From contig CAIVLE010000046.1 in assembly GCA_903906635.1 (NCBI GenBank), forward strand, positions 1-35,007: a DNA stretch of 35,007 bases, in the 5' to 3' direction. The DNA comes from an uncultured Burkholderiales bacterium. Lineage in GTDB: Bacteria > Pseudomonadota > Gammaproteobacteria > Burkholderiales > Burkholderiaceae_C. The translations under genes were made by a program, and so were the position numbers. Every line of letters starts with the position of its first letter. Position 1 is the first letter of the stretch. Shown here in pieces: positions 1 to 8,246 of the stretch. The notes under the pieces are model-generated. The model was not told where the DNA came from, ran no database searches, and saw only the letters and a list, made by a program, of their open reading frames with translations.

Positions 1-313
<313 letters not shown>

Positions 314-320
<7 letters not shown>

Positions 321-991
321 CTGAGGTTCGCCGGACGATAGACCGGTTGCGGTGGCATGCCGCTCAAATGTGTCGTGTCGGCCCAAGCCTGGATGTGCCA
401 AGCACTGCCAAGCCGCGCCACCTGATTCCACCCGGCATTGGGAATATCACACACCCGAGGCCCATGCAAAGACAAGGTCTGGGCATAACGCCACACCATG
501 TCCAGCACCCCACCGTGCGTGACCACCACCACAAGCTCGTCAGGGTATTGGTCTGCCAAGCGCGTCATCGCTTGAACCACCCGATCGTGAAAGCTCTGGG
601 TGCTCTCAGCGCCAGTCACTGCGAAGTTGGCATCAAACTCAAGCCAGCGCCGCCAAGCCTCGGGGTGCTGCTCCTTGATCTCAGGCACGCACAAGCCCTC
701 AAAGCAGCCAAAGCACTGCTCGCGCAAGCCCGCCTCTAACACCCATTCACATTTCAGGGCCTGCGCCACGGGTTGAGCAGTTTGTTGGGCTCGCAACAAG
801 TCGCTGCTGATGACGCGCGTGGGCAGGCGCCCTGTGGCAAGCCACTCGGGCATCGCGTGCTTCACGCGTTCTTGCAAGCGCTGAGCTTGCGCCAGCCCTA
901 TGGCGTTGAGTGCAACGTCCACCTGCCCCTGAAAGCGCAAGGCTTTGTTCCAATCGGTTTCGCCATGCCGGATGAGCACAAAATCGGTCAT
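314..991 (-). CDS. Histidine phosphatase (phosphoglycerate mutase-like) family protein
   Basis: A 225-residue cytoplasmic enzyme of the histidine phosphatase superfamily, branch 1. The phospho-accepting histidine is in the RHGET motif (R8, H9). The second catalytic histidine is in VTHGG (H159), and R67 and E91 lie where the phosphate-pocket arginine and acid residue are expected. The length matches the GpmB/CobC-like phosphatases rather than the larger glycolytic mutase, so the substrate is not determined. It begins 16 bp after the coaD stop and is probably co-transcribed with coaD and rsmD. The 3' end sits in a 13-bp tandem repeat, so the last residues may vary between strains. Confidence 0.88.
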
Positions 992-1007
992 AGGAACCTG
1001 GTCAAGC

Positions 1008-1511
1008 TCATGGGGCAGCCACTTTTTTAGCCATCAGGCGTGCATACACCGCAGGGGAGACCAAGTCACTGGCGTCGCCCTCGCCCCCCAATTGAGAAAT
1101 CTCTCGCACAAAGGTGCTGGAGATGAACTGGCACGACGCACTCGGGGTGAGAAACACCGTTTGCACATCTGGCATGAGTTGGCGGTTCATGCCGGCGAGT
1201 TGAAACTCGTAATCAAAGTCGGTCACCGCCCGCACGCCGCGCACCATGACACTTGCATGATGGGCTCGCACAAAATCGCGCACCAACCCGCTGAAGGGCT
1301 CCACGCTGACTTGGGGGTAAGCCGCCATCACCTCACGCGCCATAGCCATGCGCTCGTCCAAAGTGAACAATGTTTTTTTGTGGTGCCCAGCGGCCACCGC
1401 CAAGATCACCCGGTCAAACAATTGGGTGGACCGCACGAGGATGTCTTCATGGCCCAAGGTGATGGGATCAAAGGTACCGGGGTATACGGCAATCACGGGC
1501 TTTTTGTCCAT
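1008..1511 (-). CDS. coaD: Phosphopantetheine adenylyltransferase
   Basis: Catalyses the fourth step of coenzyme A synthesis: ATP plus 4'-phosphopantetheine gives dephospho-CoA and pyrophosphate; cytoplasmic. The 167-residue protein has the nucleotidyltransferase motif TFDPITLGH (13-21), the substrate loop around GVRAVTDFDYEF (92-103) and the C-terminal ISSTFVRE motif (130-137), all canonical. The frame stays open 20 codons further upstream, but the start at 1511 is chosen because GCAGGAG lies just before it and because family members begin shortly before the YPGTFDP motif. It lies 31 bp after rsmD on the same strand, the usual rsmD-coaD pairing. Confidence 0.96.
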   Translation of the reverse strand: MDKKPVIAVYPGTFDPITLGHEDILVRSTQLFDRVILAVAAGHHKKTLFTLDERMAMAREVMAAYPQVSVEPFSGLVRDFVRAHHASVMVRGVRAVTDFDYEFQLAGMNRQLMPDVQTVFLTPSASCQFISSTFVREISQLGGEGDASDLVSPAVYARLMAKKVAAP

Positions 1512-1542
1512 GGACACTCCTGCAAATTCAAAGGTGGGCAGA

Positions 1543-2133
1543 TTATGCAATTCGCTGTAACAAGTGCGCATGCACCGTGCCCGCTTTGAGGTGGCGGTAA
1601 GTTGTCAGGCCCAAGACGGCCAAGGCCTCTTCGCTCCAGCGCGTGGGGGACTCCAGGTACACAAAGCCATCGGTCTTCACCGCCTGTGCCGCAGCTTGCA
1701 AGGCGGCATCGAACAACCCGCTGTCAAACGGGGGGTCAATGAACACCAAATCGACACTGGAGGCACTCAGCTGCTTGAGGCAGGCCACGCCGTCGCCCCG
1801 CTGCACCTGCACTGCACTGGCTTTGAGGCGCGTGACTTGGGTGGTCAGCTGTGCCACCAAGCCCGCATCGCTCTCGCACAGATGCACATGCGCAGCGCCC
1901 CTTGAAGCAGCCTCGAACCCCAAGGCCCCCGTGCCTGCGAAGGCGTCCACACAGCGCCAACCCAAGAGGGATTGGCCCAACCAGTTGAACAACGTCTCGC
2001 GCACGCGGTCCGGGGTGGGCCGCAAACCGGGCTTCAATGCCACTGGCAGCTTGGTACGGCGCCACTGCCCGCCAATGATGCGAACCTCGCCAGCGCCTTT
2101 GGGTAATTTGGGAGAAGTGGTGGTGGGTTTCAT
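1543..2133 (-). CDS. rsmD: 16S rRNA (guanine966-N2)-methyltransferase
   Basis: SAM-dependent methyltransferase that modifies G966 of 16S rRNA in the small ribosomal subunit. The 196-residue protein has the N-terminal RIIGGQWRR (18-26), the conserved LRPTPDRVRETLFNWL stretch (37-52), the SAM-binding motif DAFAGTGALGFEA (63-75) and the catalytic DPPF (133-136). The open frame runs back to 2352 inside ftsY, but the start at 2133 fits the family N terminus. ftsY diverges only 30 bp away, so the two genes share a very compact control region. The ribosome-binding site is weak. Confidence 0.94.
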   Translation of the reverse strand: MKPTTTSPKLPKGAGEVRIIGGQWRRTKLPVALKPGLRPTPDRVRETLFNWLGQSLLGWRCVDAFAGTGALGFEAASRGAAHVHLCESDAGLVAQLTTQVTRLKASAVQVQRGDGVACLKQLSASSVDLVFIDPPFDSGLFDAALQAAAQAVKTDGFVYLESPTRWSEEALAVLGLTTYRHLKAGTVHAHLLQRIA

Positions 2134-2150
2134 AGAATGGACCGATTCTA
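2133..2150. promoter_or_regulatory. Symmetric element between rsmD and ftsY, candidate shared -10
   Basis: TAGAAT at 2133-2138 and its inverted copy ATTCTA at 2145-2150 are separated by 6 bp, so a -10-like hexamer can be read on both strands. For ftsY it would give a leader of about 19 nt. For rsmD it would give an almost leaderless transcript. No convincing -35 box was found at a 16-18 bp distance on either strand, so this is a tentative call. Confidence 0.35.
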
Positions 2151-2163
2151 GAAACACCCACCC

Positions 2164-3195
2164 ATGTTTAGCTTTTTCAAGAAAAAAATCAGCCCTCCTC
2201 CTGTCGCGGATGTGCCCTCGGGGCTCACCCAAGACAAAGCCCCTGCGCTCGCCCCCCCCCCAGAGCGACCCCGTCAAAGCTGGATGGCACGATTGGGCCA
2301 AGGTTTGCGCCGCACGGGACAAAGCATCAGCACGGTGTTCAGCGGCACGCAAATAGATGACGCGCTGTACGAAGAGCTAGAAGCGGCTTTGCTGATGGCC
2401 GATGCGGGCGTGCAAGCCACCCAGTACTTGCTTTCAGACTTGAAACGCCGTGTCAAAGACACTCGCACCAGCGAGCCCTCGCAAGTCAAAGCCTTGTTGG
2501 CTGCATCCATCGCCCAATTGCTCCAACCGCTTGAGAAGTCCTTGGTGATCGGGGCACATAAACCCACGGTGATCATGGTCGCGGGCGTCAATGGCGCCGG
2601 TAAAACCACCTCCATTGGCAAACTCACCCGCCATTTGAGCGACCACGGCGCCACGGTCTTGCTGGCAGCGGCAGACACGTTTCGTGCAGCCGCCAAAGAG
2701 CAACTCGGGGTGTGGGCAGACCGCAACCAAGTCGAGATCGTCAGCCAAGCGGGGGGCGACCCAGCCGCGGTGAGCTTTGACGCCGTCACAGCAGGCAAAG
2801 CACGTGGCAAAGATGTGGTGCTCGTCGACACCGCTGGGCGCTTGCCCACGCAACTGCACCTGATGCAAGAGCTCAGCAAGATCAAACGCGTGGTCCAAAA
2901 AGCTGACCTCACGGCCCCTCATGAAGTGTTGCTGGTGATCGATGGCAACACCGGACAAAACGCCCTGGCGCAAGTCAAAGCTTTTGACGAAGCGCTGGGA
3001 CTGACTGGACTCATCGTCACCAAACTCGACGGGACCGCCAAAGGGGGCGTGCTTGCAGCGATCGCTCTTTGGGGCCAAACGCGTGTGGCTGCAGGCGGCG
3101 CGCAAGTTCCGGTCTACTTCATCGGTGTGGGTGAAGCGGTGGAGGACCTGGAGACCTTCAGTGCCCAAGAGTTTGCCGACGCCTTGCTCGGCTGA
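2164..3195 (+). CDS. ftsY: Signal recognition particle receptor FtsY
   Basis: GTPase receptor at the inner membrane that docks the SRP-ribosome complex to the Sec translocon. The 343-residue protein has a short, proline-rich N-terminal region (about 1-40), a helical N domain (about 45-125) and the G domain. The G-domain motifs are all intact: P-loop GVNGAGKTT (141-149), DTFRAAA (171-177), DTAGR (222-226), TKLD (286-289) and GVGE (321-324). The stretch before GVGE (about 303-316) is slightly longer than in E. coli. The acidic A domain of E. coli FtsY is largely absent, as in many betaproteobacteria. A run of ten C residues in the proline-rich region could be prone to slippage. Confidence 0.97.
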   Translation: MFSFFKKKISPPPVADVPSGLTQDKAPALAPPPERPRQSWMARLGQGLRRTGQSISTVFSGTQIDDALYEELEAALLMADAGVQATQYLLSDLKRRVKDTRTSEPSQVKALLAASIAQLLQPLEKSLVIGAHKPTVIMVAGVNGAGKTTSIGKLTRHLSDHGATVLLAAADTFRAAAKEQLGVWADRNQVEIVSQAGGDPAAVSFDAVTAGKARGKDVVLVDTAGRLPTQLHLMQELSKIKRVVQKADLTAPHEVLLVIDGNTGQNALAQVKAFDEALGLTGLIVTKLDGTAKGGVLAAIALWGQTRVAAGGAQVPVYFIGVGEAVEDLETFSAQEFADALLG

Positions 3196-3219
3196 TTGTC
3201 CCCACACTAGGCTCAACAG

Positions 3220-3882
3220 GTGTTACAAAAATCTCTTGCCCTACTGCGCAACCGACCCAGGTTGAGCTGCTGCATTGCGCTGGGACTGTTGAGTCTGGCG
3301 CTGTTTCCCAGCGAGTGGCGACTGCATTGGATCACCCGCCTGACCCTGGCCTGGAATGTTGGTGCTTTGCTTTATTTGGCCTTGGCCTTGCACATGATGT
3401 TTGGCTCCAGCCATGAGCGCATGCGCACGCGGGCGTTGCAGCAAGACGAAGGCCGATGGATCTTGCTGGGCATGGTGGTCATGTCAGCACTGAGCTGCTT
3501 GGCGGCCATCGTGGCTGAGCTGGCGCTGGCCAAAACGTCACTAGGCACTTTGCGCTACGCCCACATCGGCTTGGCGGGGTTGACCATCGTGTCGTCTTGG
3601 GGCTTCACACAAACCATGTTTGCCCTGCACTACGCCCACGACTACTACATCGCAGAGCTCAACAATCAAGCCGGGGGGTTGGACTTCCCGGGAGGCCACG
3701 CCCCGGACTATGGTGATTTCTTGTACCTCGCTTGCATCATCGGCACCTCGGGCCAAACGGCCGATGTGAGCTTCACCAGCCGCGCACAGCGAAGGGTGGG
3801 CTTGGTTCACTGCGTGTTGGCGTTTTTCTTCAACACCACCGTGGTGGCCTTGATGATCAACATGGCGTCCGCCCTTCTTTGA
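3220..3882 (+). CDS. DUF1345 family integral membrane protein
   Basis: A 220-residue inner-membrane protein with about five hydrophobic segments, near 15-30, 42-62, 80-105, 112-135 and 195-220. The conserved DUF1345 block is recognisable as GLDFPGG followed by PDYGDFLY, then IGTSGQTADV. The function of this family is not known. The start is a GTG at 3220, 24 bp after ftsY; no closer ATG exists before the first membrane segment. It is probably read from the ftsY transcript. A perfect 7-bp hairpin overlaps its stop codon. Confidence 0.82.
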   Translation: MLQKSLALLRNRPRLSCCIALGLLSLALFPSEWRLHWITRLTLAWNVGALLYLALALHMMFGSSHERMRTRALQQDEGRWILLGMVVMSALSCLAAIVAELALAKTSLGTLRYAHIGLAGLTIVSSWGFTQTMFALHYAHDYYIAELNNQAGGLDFPGGHAPDYGDFLYLACIIGTSGQTADVSFTSRAQRRVGLVHCVLAFFFNTTVVALMINMASALL

Positions 3883-3887
3883 AGGGC
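3871..3887. terminator. Short hairpin spanning the DUF1345 stop codon
   Basis: GCCCTTC (3871-3877) and GAAGGGC (3881-3887) form a perfect 7-bp stem with a TTT loop. A second, longer-range pairing, GGGCCTG (3884-3890) with CAGGCCC (3914-3920), shares part of the stem. The genes on either side converge here, so a bidirectional terminator is plausible, but no T-run follows on either strand. Confidence 0.4.
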
Positions 3888-3931
3888 CTGCGGGAATGCC
3901 AGTTCTAAGCGCTCAGGCCCCTGCCAAGGGC

Positions 3932-4714
3932 TCAAGCCAGTTTCAAAACCGCCAACGATTGCCCCATGAAGCTGAATCGCTCGATCCATACTTCATGACG
4001 TTCGTATTGATTGGGCCCGGTGCAAAAGCCCAGAGAGAAAGCGTTTTTGGGCTGCTTGACGGAGGTGTTGTCCAGCTGTTCTTGTAACAAAGCCAAGTCA
4101 TCTGGCGTAAAGGCCAAGGGCCAATCCTCTACGGGATCGTGGATAGAGAAGTGGGTTGCCAACCTGTAAAACAAAAGCTTGATCTTAAAGTCCTCGGCGC
4201 CGAATTTGATCAAAATGATCTTGTCGAAATCAGTCAACAGTTCTTCCAAAATAGCCCACGCCTCGCCAGATTTTTTGGAAAAGTAAATCCGGTCGTTTTC
4301 TCTGTGCAGTGAGATTTTGTGCCGTGACTCCATGACTTTGAGCAGCAACTCACGCGCATAGACCGAGCGACGCAATGACTCCATGAAAGCGACTGCAACC
4401 AGCGTCACCAGCGCAAAATTCAAGGAGGTGATCAAATCTTTGGAGGAGACCGTGTCAAATGTGCCGTAAGGTGCTACAAAAAAGTAATTGCCCAGGCCAG
4501 TACTGACCAAGATGGCGAGAACGGAGAACTTGAAACCATATAAATATTGCGTCAGCAAGCATCCCACGATGAAAAAGTGAAATACTGCGTAGGGTTCAAT
4601 GTAGGGGTGCAAAAAGTAGCGCAGAAAAAAAGCAACCAGCGTGATCAAACACGACCCCAACAACGCTTGCTCTTGAGAATACCTGACCCAATTTTTTGAA
4701 TTTTTGATTTCCAT
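3932..4714 (-). CDS. DUF4118 domain membrane protein of unknown function
   Basis: A 260-residue protein with four or five N-terminal membrane segments (about 17-35, 43-60, 62-80 and 94-114). They match the DUF4118 module that forms the membrane part of KdpD-type sensor kinases. The stretch NYFFVAPYGTFDTVSSKDL is typical of that module. The cytoplasmic part (about 115-260) has no histidine kinase, HATPase or GGDEF motif, so this is a stand-alone DUF4118 protein and not a complete sensor. The start at 4714 is preceded by AGGGA at good spacing. GC content is visibly lower than in the neighbours. Its ATG overlaps the ATG of the divergent hydrolase gene in a CATG sequence. Confidence 0.7.
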   Translation of the reverse strand: MEIKNSKNWVRYSQEQALLGSCLITLVAFFLRYFLHPYIEPYAVFHFFIVGCLLTQYLYGFKFSVLAILVSTGLGNYFFVAPYGTFDTVSSKDLITSLNFALVTLVAVAFMESLRRSVYARELLLKVMESRHKISLHRENDRIYFSKKSGEAWAILEELLTDFDKIILIKFGAEDFKIKLLFYRLATHFSIHDPVEDWPLAFTPDDLALLQEQLDNTSVKQPKNAFSLGFCTGPNQYERHEVWIERFSFMGQSLAVLKLA

Positions 4715-5591
4715 GAACTCATCCCTGACCCGTCAAGACGGTATTTACCTCGAAGCAGGCCCGCATTGTGTGTTGATGTTACATGGGCTGGCGGCTAACT
4801 CTGTGGAGCTCTCGCGCATGGCCAAAGAACTCCATCAACAAGGCTTTTCTGTGTGTGTGCCAGACATTGCCGGCTATTGCTTTGGCACCCCTGCTCAGCC
4901 TTGGACCGCTTGGGTCGAGCAAGCACAAAGCCAAGTGTGGGAATTGCGCAAGCATTACGACACGGTCAGCGTGGTGGGGGTCTCCATGGGGGCCACACTT
5001 GCCATGGTCTTGGCGCAAAGAGAGAGCGTTGACGCCTTGGTCTTGCTCTCGACCGCCTTGTCCTATGACGGGTGGGCCATGCCGTGGTATCGGTTTTTGT
5101 TGGACTGGGCCTCATGGTTGCCATTTGCCAACCGCTACACCTACAAAGAAGCCGAGCCCTATGGCGTCAAAAACGAAGAGATGCGCGCCATGGTCAAGCG
5201 GGCCATGAAATCCGCGCACATCTCAGAAAGTGGCTCTGAAGTATTGACCATGCACTACATCACGCAGGGTCGACAACTGATCAAGCAGGCCATCAAACAC
5301 ATCCCCGATGTCGATGCCCCAGTTTTGTTCATGCATGCGATCGATGATGAAACCGTTCACATCCGCAATGCCGAGTGGGCGTATCGGCGCGTGTCGTCGA
5401 GCCACAAAGATTTCATCTATCTGGGTGACAGCTATCACATGATCACGGTCGACAACGAACGAGAAATGGTCAGCTCCGAAACCGCGCGGTTTTTGAAAAC
5501 AGCCATCAACAGCAGCTTGGAGACACCGGCTTTTGAGGTACCAGCGGTGCTCTCGCCTGAGTTGCGCCGCGCCCTGAGAAAACGCACCTGA
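4713..5591 (+). CDS. Alpha/beta hydrolase, carboxylesterase-like
   Basis: A 292-residue cytoplasmic hydrolase of the Est30/monoacylglycerol lipase-like group. The oxyanion loop is LMLHGL (21-26) and the nucleophile elbow is GVSMG with Ser91. The acid is Asp211 or Asp212 in HAIDDE, and His242 in YHMITVD completes the triad. No signal peptide is seen. The ATG at 4713 is preferred over an in-frame TTG at 4704; neither has a clear ribosome-binding site. The natural substrate cannot be inferred. Divergent from the DUF4118 gene with no spacer, and convergent with the MipA-like gene. Confidence 0.85.
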   Translation: MNSSLTRQDGIYLEAGPHCVLMLHGLAANSVELSRMAKELHQQGFSVCVPDIAGYCFGTPAQPWTAWVEQAQSQVWELRKHYDTVSVVGVSMGATLAMVLAQRESVDALVLLSTALSYDGWAMPWYRFLLDWASWLPFANRYTYKEAEPYGVKNEEMRAMVKRAMKSAHISESGSEVLTMHYITQGRQLIKQAIKHIPDVDAPVLFMHAIDDETVHIRNAEWAYRRVSSSHKDFIYLGDSYHMITVDNEREMVSSETARFLKTAINSSLETPAFEVPAVLSPELRRALRKRT

Positions 5592-5610
5592 TGGGCTACA
5601 AGTCGCGGCT

Positions 5611-6357
5611 TTATTTGAACGAGCGCGTCAGGGCCAAAAATCCACTGTCTTGTCGCTGCGCAAAGACCAAGGGACTTTGCGTGATGGCTCGGTCCAACCA
5701 ACGCCTGCGCCATTGCACATTAATATGCCACGCCTCATCTAAGGGCCACTCTAGCGCCATGGCAAGCACAGGCGTGTCAGAGGCTGTCGCGCTGTAGGCC
5801 CCGAGACCACTGGCAAGCGCCTCTTGAGTGGACACACCGTAGAGGTGTTGCACGTACTTTTGTGTGCGGTGCTCTACCCCCAACTGTGGATACACGCTCA
5901 GCGCGCCCACTTGGAACTCAGCGGCATAGGTCAATTCATGCAGCGAGCCACCCGAGGAGGGGTCGTAAAAACTGTACGCAAACAACGCCCCCCAGGGCGT
6001 CTCTTGGTAAGTCCCCACCCCCAAGGGCATGGGGTTGGTCCTGGCTGCAATGCCATGCAAGCCTGGCGCATCGCTTGAGAACCCCTCAAAGCTGATGCGT
6101 GCAGCCAACTCCAAATGACCACTGCCTACACGCATGGTCTTGACGCCCACAGTATCGACCCGTGTGTAGACACGCCCATAGTCAAAATAGGCATACGGCA
6201 AGGTCAAGCTCGTTGAACCCGTGCTGTGGACGATTTTTTGGGTGCTGTAAAAAGCGCCCCCGAAGTCACCGATCACACGCTCCTGTGCGGGAGCACTCAG
6301 GGCCATGCAGCCCAACAGCGCGAGGACCCATTGAATGTTCATCACCGGCATGTTCAC
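5611..6357 (-). CDS. MipA/OmpV-family outer membrane protein
   Basis: A 248-residue secreted protein with an N-terminal signal peptide (hydrophobic IQWVLALLGCMALSAPAQ near residues 8-25) followed by alternating aromatic and polar strands typical of a small outer-membrane barrel. It ends in RSFK and not in the usual terminal phenylalanine. MipA-type features are the PYAYFDYGRVY strand near the N terminus and the large, gapless barrel length. The first start is a GTG at 6357 overlapping the upstream stop by 4 bp; ATG codons at 6351 and 6342 are alternatives, the latter giving a compact signal peptide. It is translationally coupled to the binding-protein gene. Function in this organism is unknown. 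Confidence 0.68.
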   Translation of the reverse strand: MNMPVMNIQWVLALLGCMALSAPAQERVIGDFGGAFYSTQKIVHSTGSTSLTLPYAYFDYGRVYTRVDTVGVKTMRVGSGHLELAARISFEGFSSDAPGLHGIAARTNPMPLGVGTYQETPWGALFAYSFYDPSSGGSLHELTYAAEFQVGALSVYPQLGVEHRTQKYVQHLYGVSTQEALASGLGAYSATASDTPVLAMALEWPLDEAWHINVQWRRRWLDRAITQSPLVFAQRQDSGFLALTRSFK

Positions 6358-7169
6358 GGCGCCACCGAAGCACCGTCGATACGGTGTCGCAACAAGGCTT
6401 GCGCCACAAAGCCGCTGGCTTTCATCTCCTGCACAAACGCACTCAAGAAGTCTGAGGCTGCCTGCCCACGTCCTTGGGGGATTCCTATGGCTTGGTCAAT
6501 CACCATGAAGCGCCCCGCAAGCAAGCGCAAGTTAGGCACCCTCGCAGCATCTGCCTCGAGTTGCTGCTTTACACCTGCGGCCACTTCCAGGTTGTGTGAC
6601 AAGAAAAAATCTACCACCTGAGGCGACGTGGGGGCACGCACGATTTGCGCCTGCTTCAAATGACGTGTCAAAAATAAATCGTACGCACTGCCCTTGCCCA
6701 CGACCACGCGGTGCGCGGCGACATCCACCTCCTCGTTGCGCTGCAGGGGTGAGTCTTGCCGCACCAAGTAGCTGCCCTCTATTTGCACATAGGCAGGCGT
6801 GAACACCACGCCTTGCGCTCGTTGCGGGTCAAGTGCAAAAAAACCAATGTCCCCGCGGTCTTGCGTGACCGCCTCCACTGCCTTGCCGGCGGCATCCACC
6901 ACCACCAGCTGCAAGGGCACACCCAAGCGTTGGGCCAACAGCTGCGCAAGATCGACCGAGACGCCGAGCGGCAAACCCGTGCTGTCATCACGACGTGCCA
7001 AGATGGGGTTGCCCAAGTTGATCACAGCGCGCAAGGCGCCGCTGGGCGCCAACAATGTCGCCTGAGCGCTTGGCGTTTGAGCTCGAACCACGTCCGTCGT
7101 CCACAAACACAGGGCCAAGATACCCGCACCAACACAACGCAAATAAGAAAAGCAGAAATTGGGTTTCAT
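6354..7169 (-). CDS. Periplasmic substrate-binding protein, amino-acid ABC type (SBP_bac_3)
   Basis: A 271-residue protein with a signal peptide (about 1-30, ending VRAQ) and one solute-binding domain of the family 3 type. Typical features are the first strand GALRAVINLGNP, the segment GLPLGVSVDLAQLLAQRLGVP, and GDIGFFALDPQRA followed by FTPAYVQIEGSYLV. No permease or ATPase gene is adjacent. It is followed with a 4-bp overlap by the MipA-like gene, an unusual partner, so it may act as a sensor or accessory protein rather than an ABC transport component. It diverges from queE with only 35 bp between starts. Confidence 0.82.
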   Translation of the reverse strand: MKPNFCFSYLRCVGAGILALCLWTTDVVRAQTPSAQATLLAPSGALRAVINLGNPILARRDDSTGLPLGVSVDLAQLLAQRLGVPLQLVVVDAAGKAVEAVTQDRGDIGFFALDPQRAQGVVFTPAYVQIEGSYLVRQDSPLQRNEEVDVAAHRVVVGKGSAYDLFLTRHLKQAQIVRAPTSPQVVDFFLSHNLEVAAGVKQQLEADAARVPNLRLLAGRFMVIDQAIGIPQGRGQAASDFLSAFVQEMKASGFVAQALLRHRIDGASVAP

Positions 7170-7204
7170 GGCTAGAGGTTAGCACTCCGGTACAGTTCGT
7201 CTCC

Positions 7205-7837
7205 ATGACATACAGCGTGAAAGAAATGTTTTATACCTTGCAAGGCGAAGGCGCCAATGCAGGCCGTGCGGCCGTGTTTTGTCGCTTCACCGGATGCAAC
7301 CTGTGGAGCGGACGGGAACAAGACCGCAGCAGCGCCATCTGTCAGTTTTGCGACACCGACTTTGTGGGGACCGACGGCGACGGAGGCGGAAAATTTGCCA
7401 ATGCCCAAGAATTGGCCCTCGCCATTGCCGCGTTTTGGCCCGAGGGCCAAGACCATCGCTTTGTGGTGCTCACCGGGGGCGAGCCCTTGTTGCAAGTTGA
7501 CCCAGCGTTGGTTCAAGCCCTGCACGACCAAGACTTCATCATCGCCGTAGAAACCAATGGCACGGTGCTGCCGCCTGAGGGCATTGACTGGCTGTGCGTC
7601 AGCCCCAAAGCAGGCAGCACCTTGGTGGTGCTGCGCGGACAAGAACTCAAGTTGGTCTTCCCCCAAGCGGGCCACCCTCCGCAAGCGTTTGAACATCTCC
7701 GCTTTGAACACCATTACTTGCAGCCCATGGATGGCCCCCAGGCTGGGGCCAACACGTCAGCCGCCATCGCCTACTGTCAGTCACACCCGCAGTGGCGACT
7801 GAGCGTGCAAACCCATAAATTGATCGGTATCCGATGA
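7205..7837 (+). CDS. queE: 7-carboxy-7-deazaguanine synthase QueE
   Basis: Radical-SAM enzyme that converts 6-carboxytetrahydropterin to 7-carboxy-7-deazaguanine in queuosine synthesis. The 210-residue protein begins with the family signature EMFYTLQGEGANAGR. Its cluster cysteines are C31, C46 and C49, a CX14CX2C spacing instead of the canonical radical-SAM CX3CX2C; this expanded form is known in some proteobacterial QueE proteins. LTGGEPLLQ and VETNG are the SAM and substrate motifs, and the C terminus QTHKLIGIR is typical. The frame is open upstream to 7055, but the ATG at 7205 gives the family N terminus. The stop overlaps the queD start (ATGA). Confidence 0.95.
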   Translation: MTYSVKEMFYTLQGEGANAGRAAVFCRFTGCNLWSGREQDRSSAICQFCDTDFVGTDGDGGGKFANAQELALAIAAFWPEGQDHRFVVLTGGEPLLQVDPALVQALHDQDFIIAVETNGTVLPPEGIDWLCVSPKAGSTLVVLRGQELKLVFPQAGHPPQAFEHLRFEHHYLQPMDGPQAGANTSAAIAYCQSHPQWRLSVQTHKLIGIR

Positions 7838-8202
7838 CGTTTGAACTGAGCCAGCGCTTTTACTTTGAAGCCGCACACACCTTGCGCCGAAGCATTGACG
7901 CCCAAGGCAGCCTGCGTATCCACGGCCACACTTACCACGCAGAAGTCACCCTTTCGGGCGAGCCTGACCCAGCCACGGGCATGATGATAGATCTGGCCTA
8001 CTTACGCCAAGAGGTCGAGAAAGTGCGAACCCAACTCGACCACCACTTCTTGGACGAAGTCGAGGGGTTGGGACCCGCCACCTTGGAGAACCTGTGTTTG
8101 TTTTTACACACGCACCTTAAAGCGGCGTTGCCCACTTTGGTTCGCGTGGTGGTCGAACGCCCGGCCAGCGGAGACAAGTGCTGCCTTCGACTTGACGCCT
8201 GA
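7834..8202 (+). CDS. queD: 6-carboxy-tetrahydropterin synthase-like protein QueD
   Basis: Expected to convert dihydroneopterin triphosphate to 6-carboxytetrahydropterin, upstream of QueE. The 122-residue protein keeps the zinc ligands His15 (FEAAH), His30 and His32 (HGH), the LDHHFL motif (Asp69, His70) and Glu108 (VVVERP). The catalytic cysteine of E. coli QueD, which lies four residues before HGH, aligns here with Ser26 in GSLRIHGH. The neighbouring QueE and the ATGA overlap argue strongly for a queuosine role. The missing cysteine suggests a variant subfamily, possibly with a different catalytic residue. Two cysteines near the C terminus (116, 117) are the only others apart from Cys88. Confidence 0.85.
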   Translation: MTFELSQRFYFEAAHTLRRSIDAQGSLRIHGHTYHAEVTLSGEPDPATGMMIDLAYLRQEVEKVRTQLDHHFLDEVEGLGPATLENLCLFLHTHLKAALPTLVRVVVERPASGDKCCLRLDA

Positions 8203-8246
8203 AGCCAGCGCGCTGAGTGCTCTGCGTGTGGGGAATTGAGAGCGCA

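Noticed and set aside
2134-2352. N-terminal extension of rsmD into ftsY
   Set aside because: The extra residues match no RsmD homologue pattern and overlap the N-terminal coding region of ftsY; the ATG at 2133 gives the family start.
3932-4714. KdpD-type sensor histidine kinase
   Set aside because: Only the DUF4118 membrane part is present; there is no histidine phosphoacceptor or ATPase motif in the C-terminal half.
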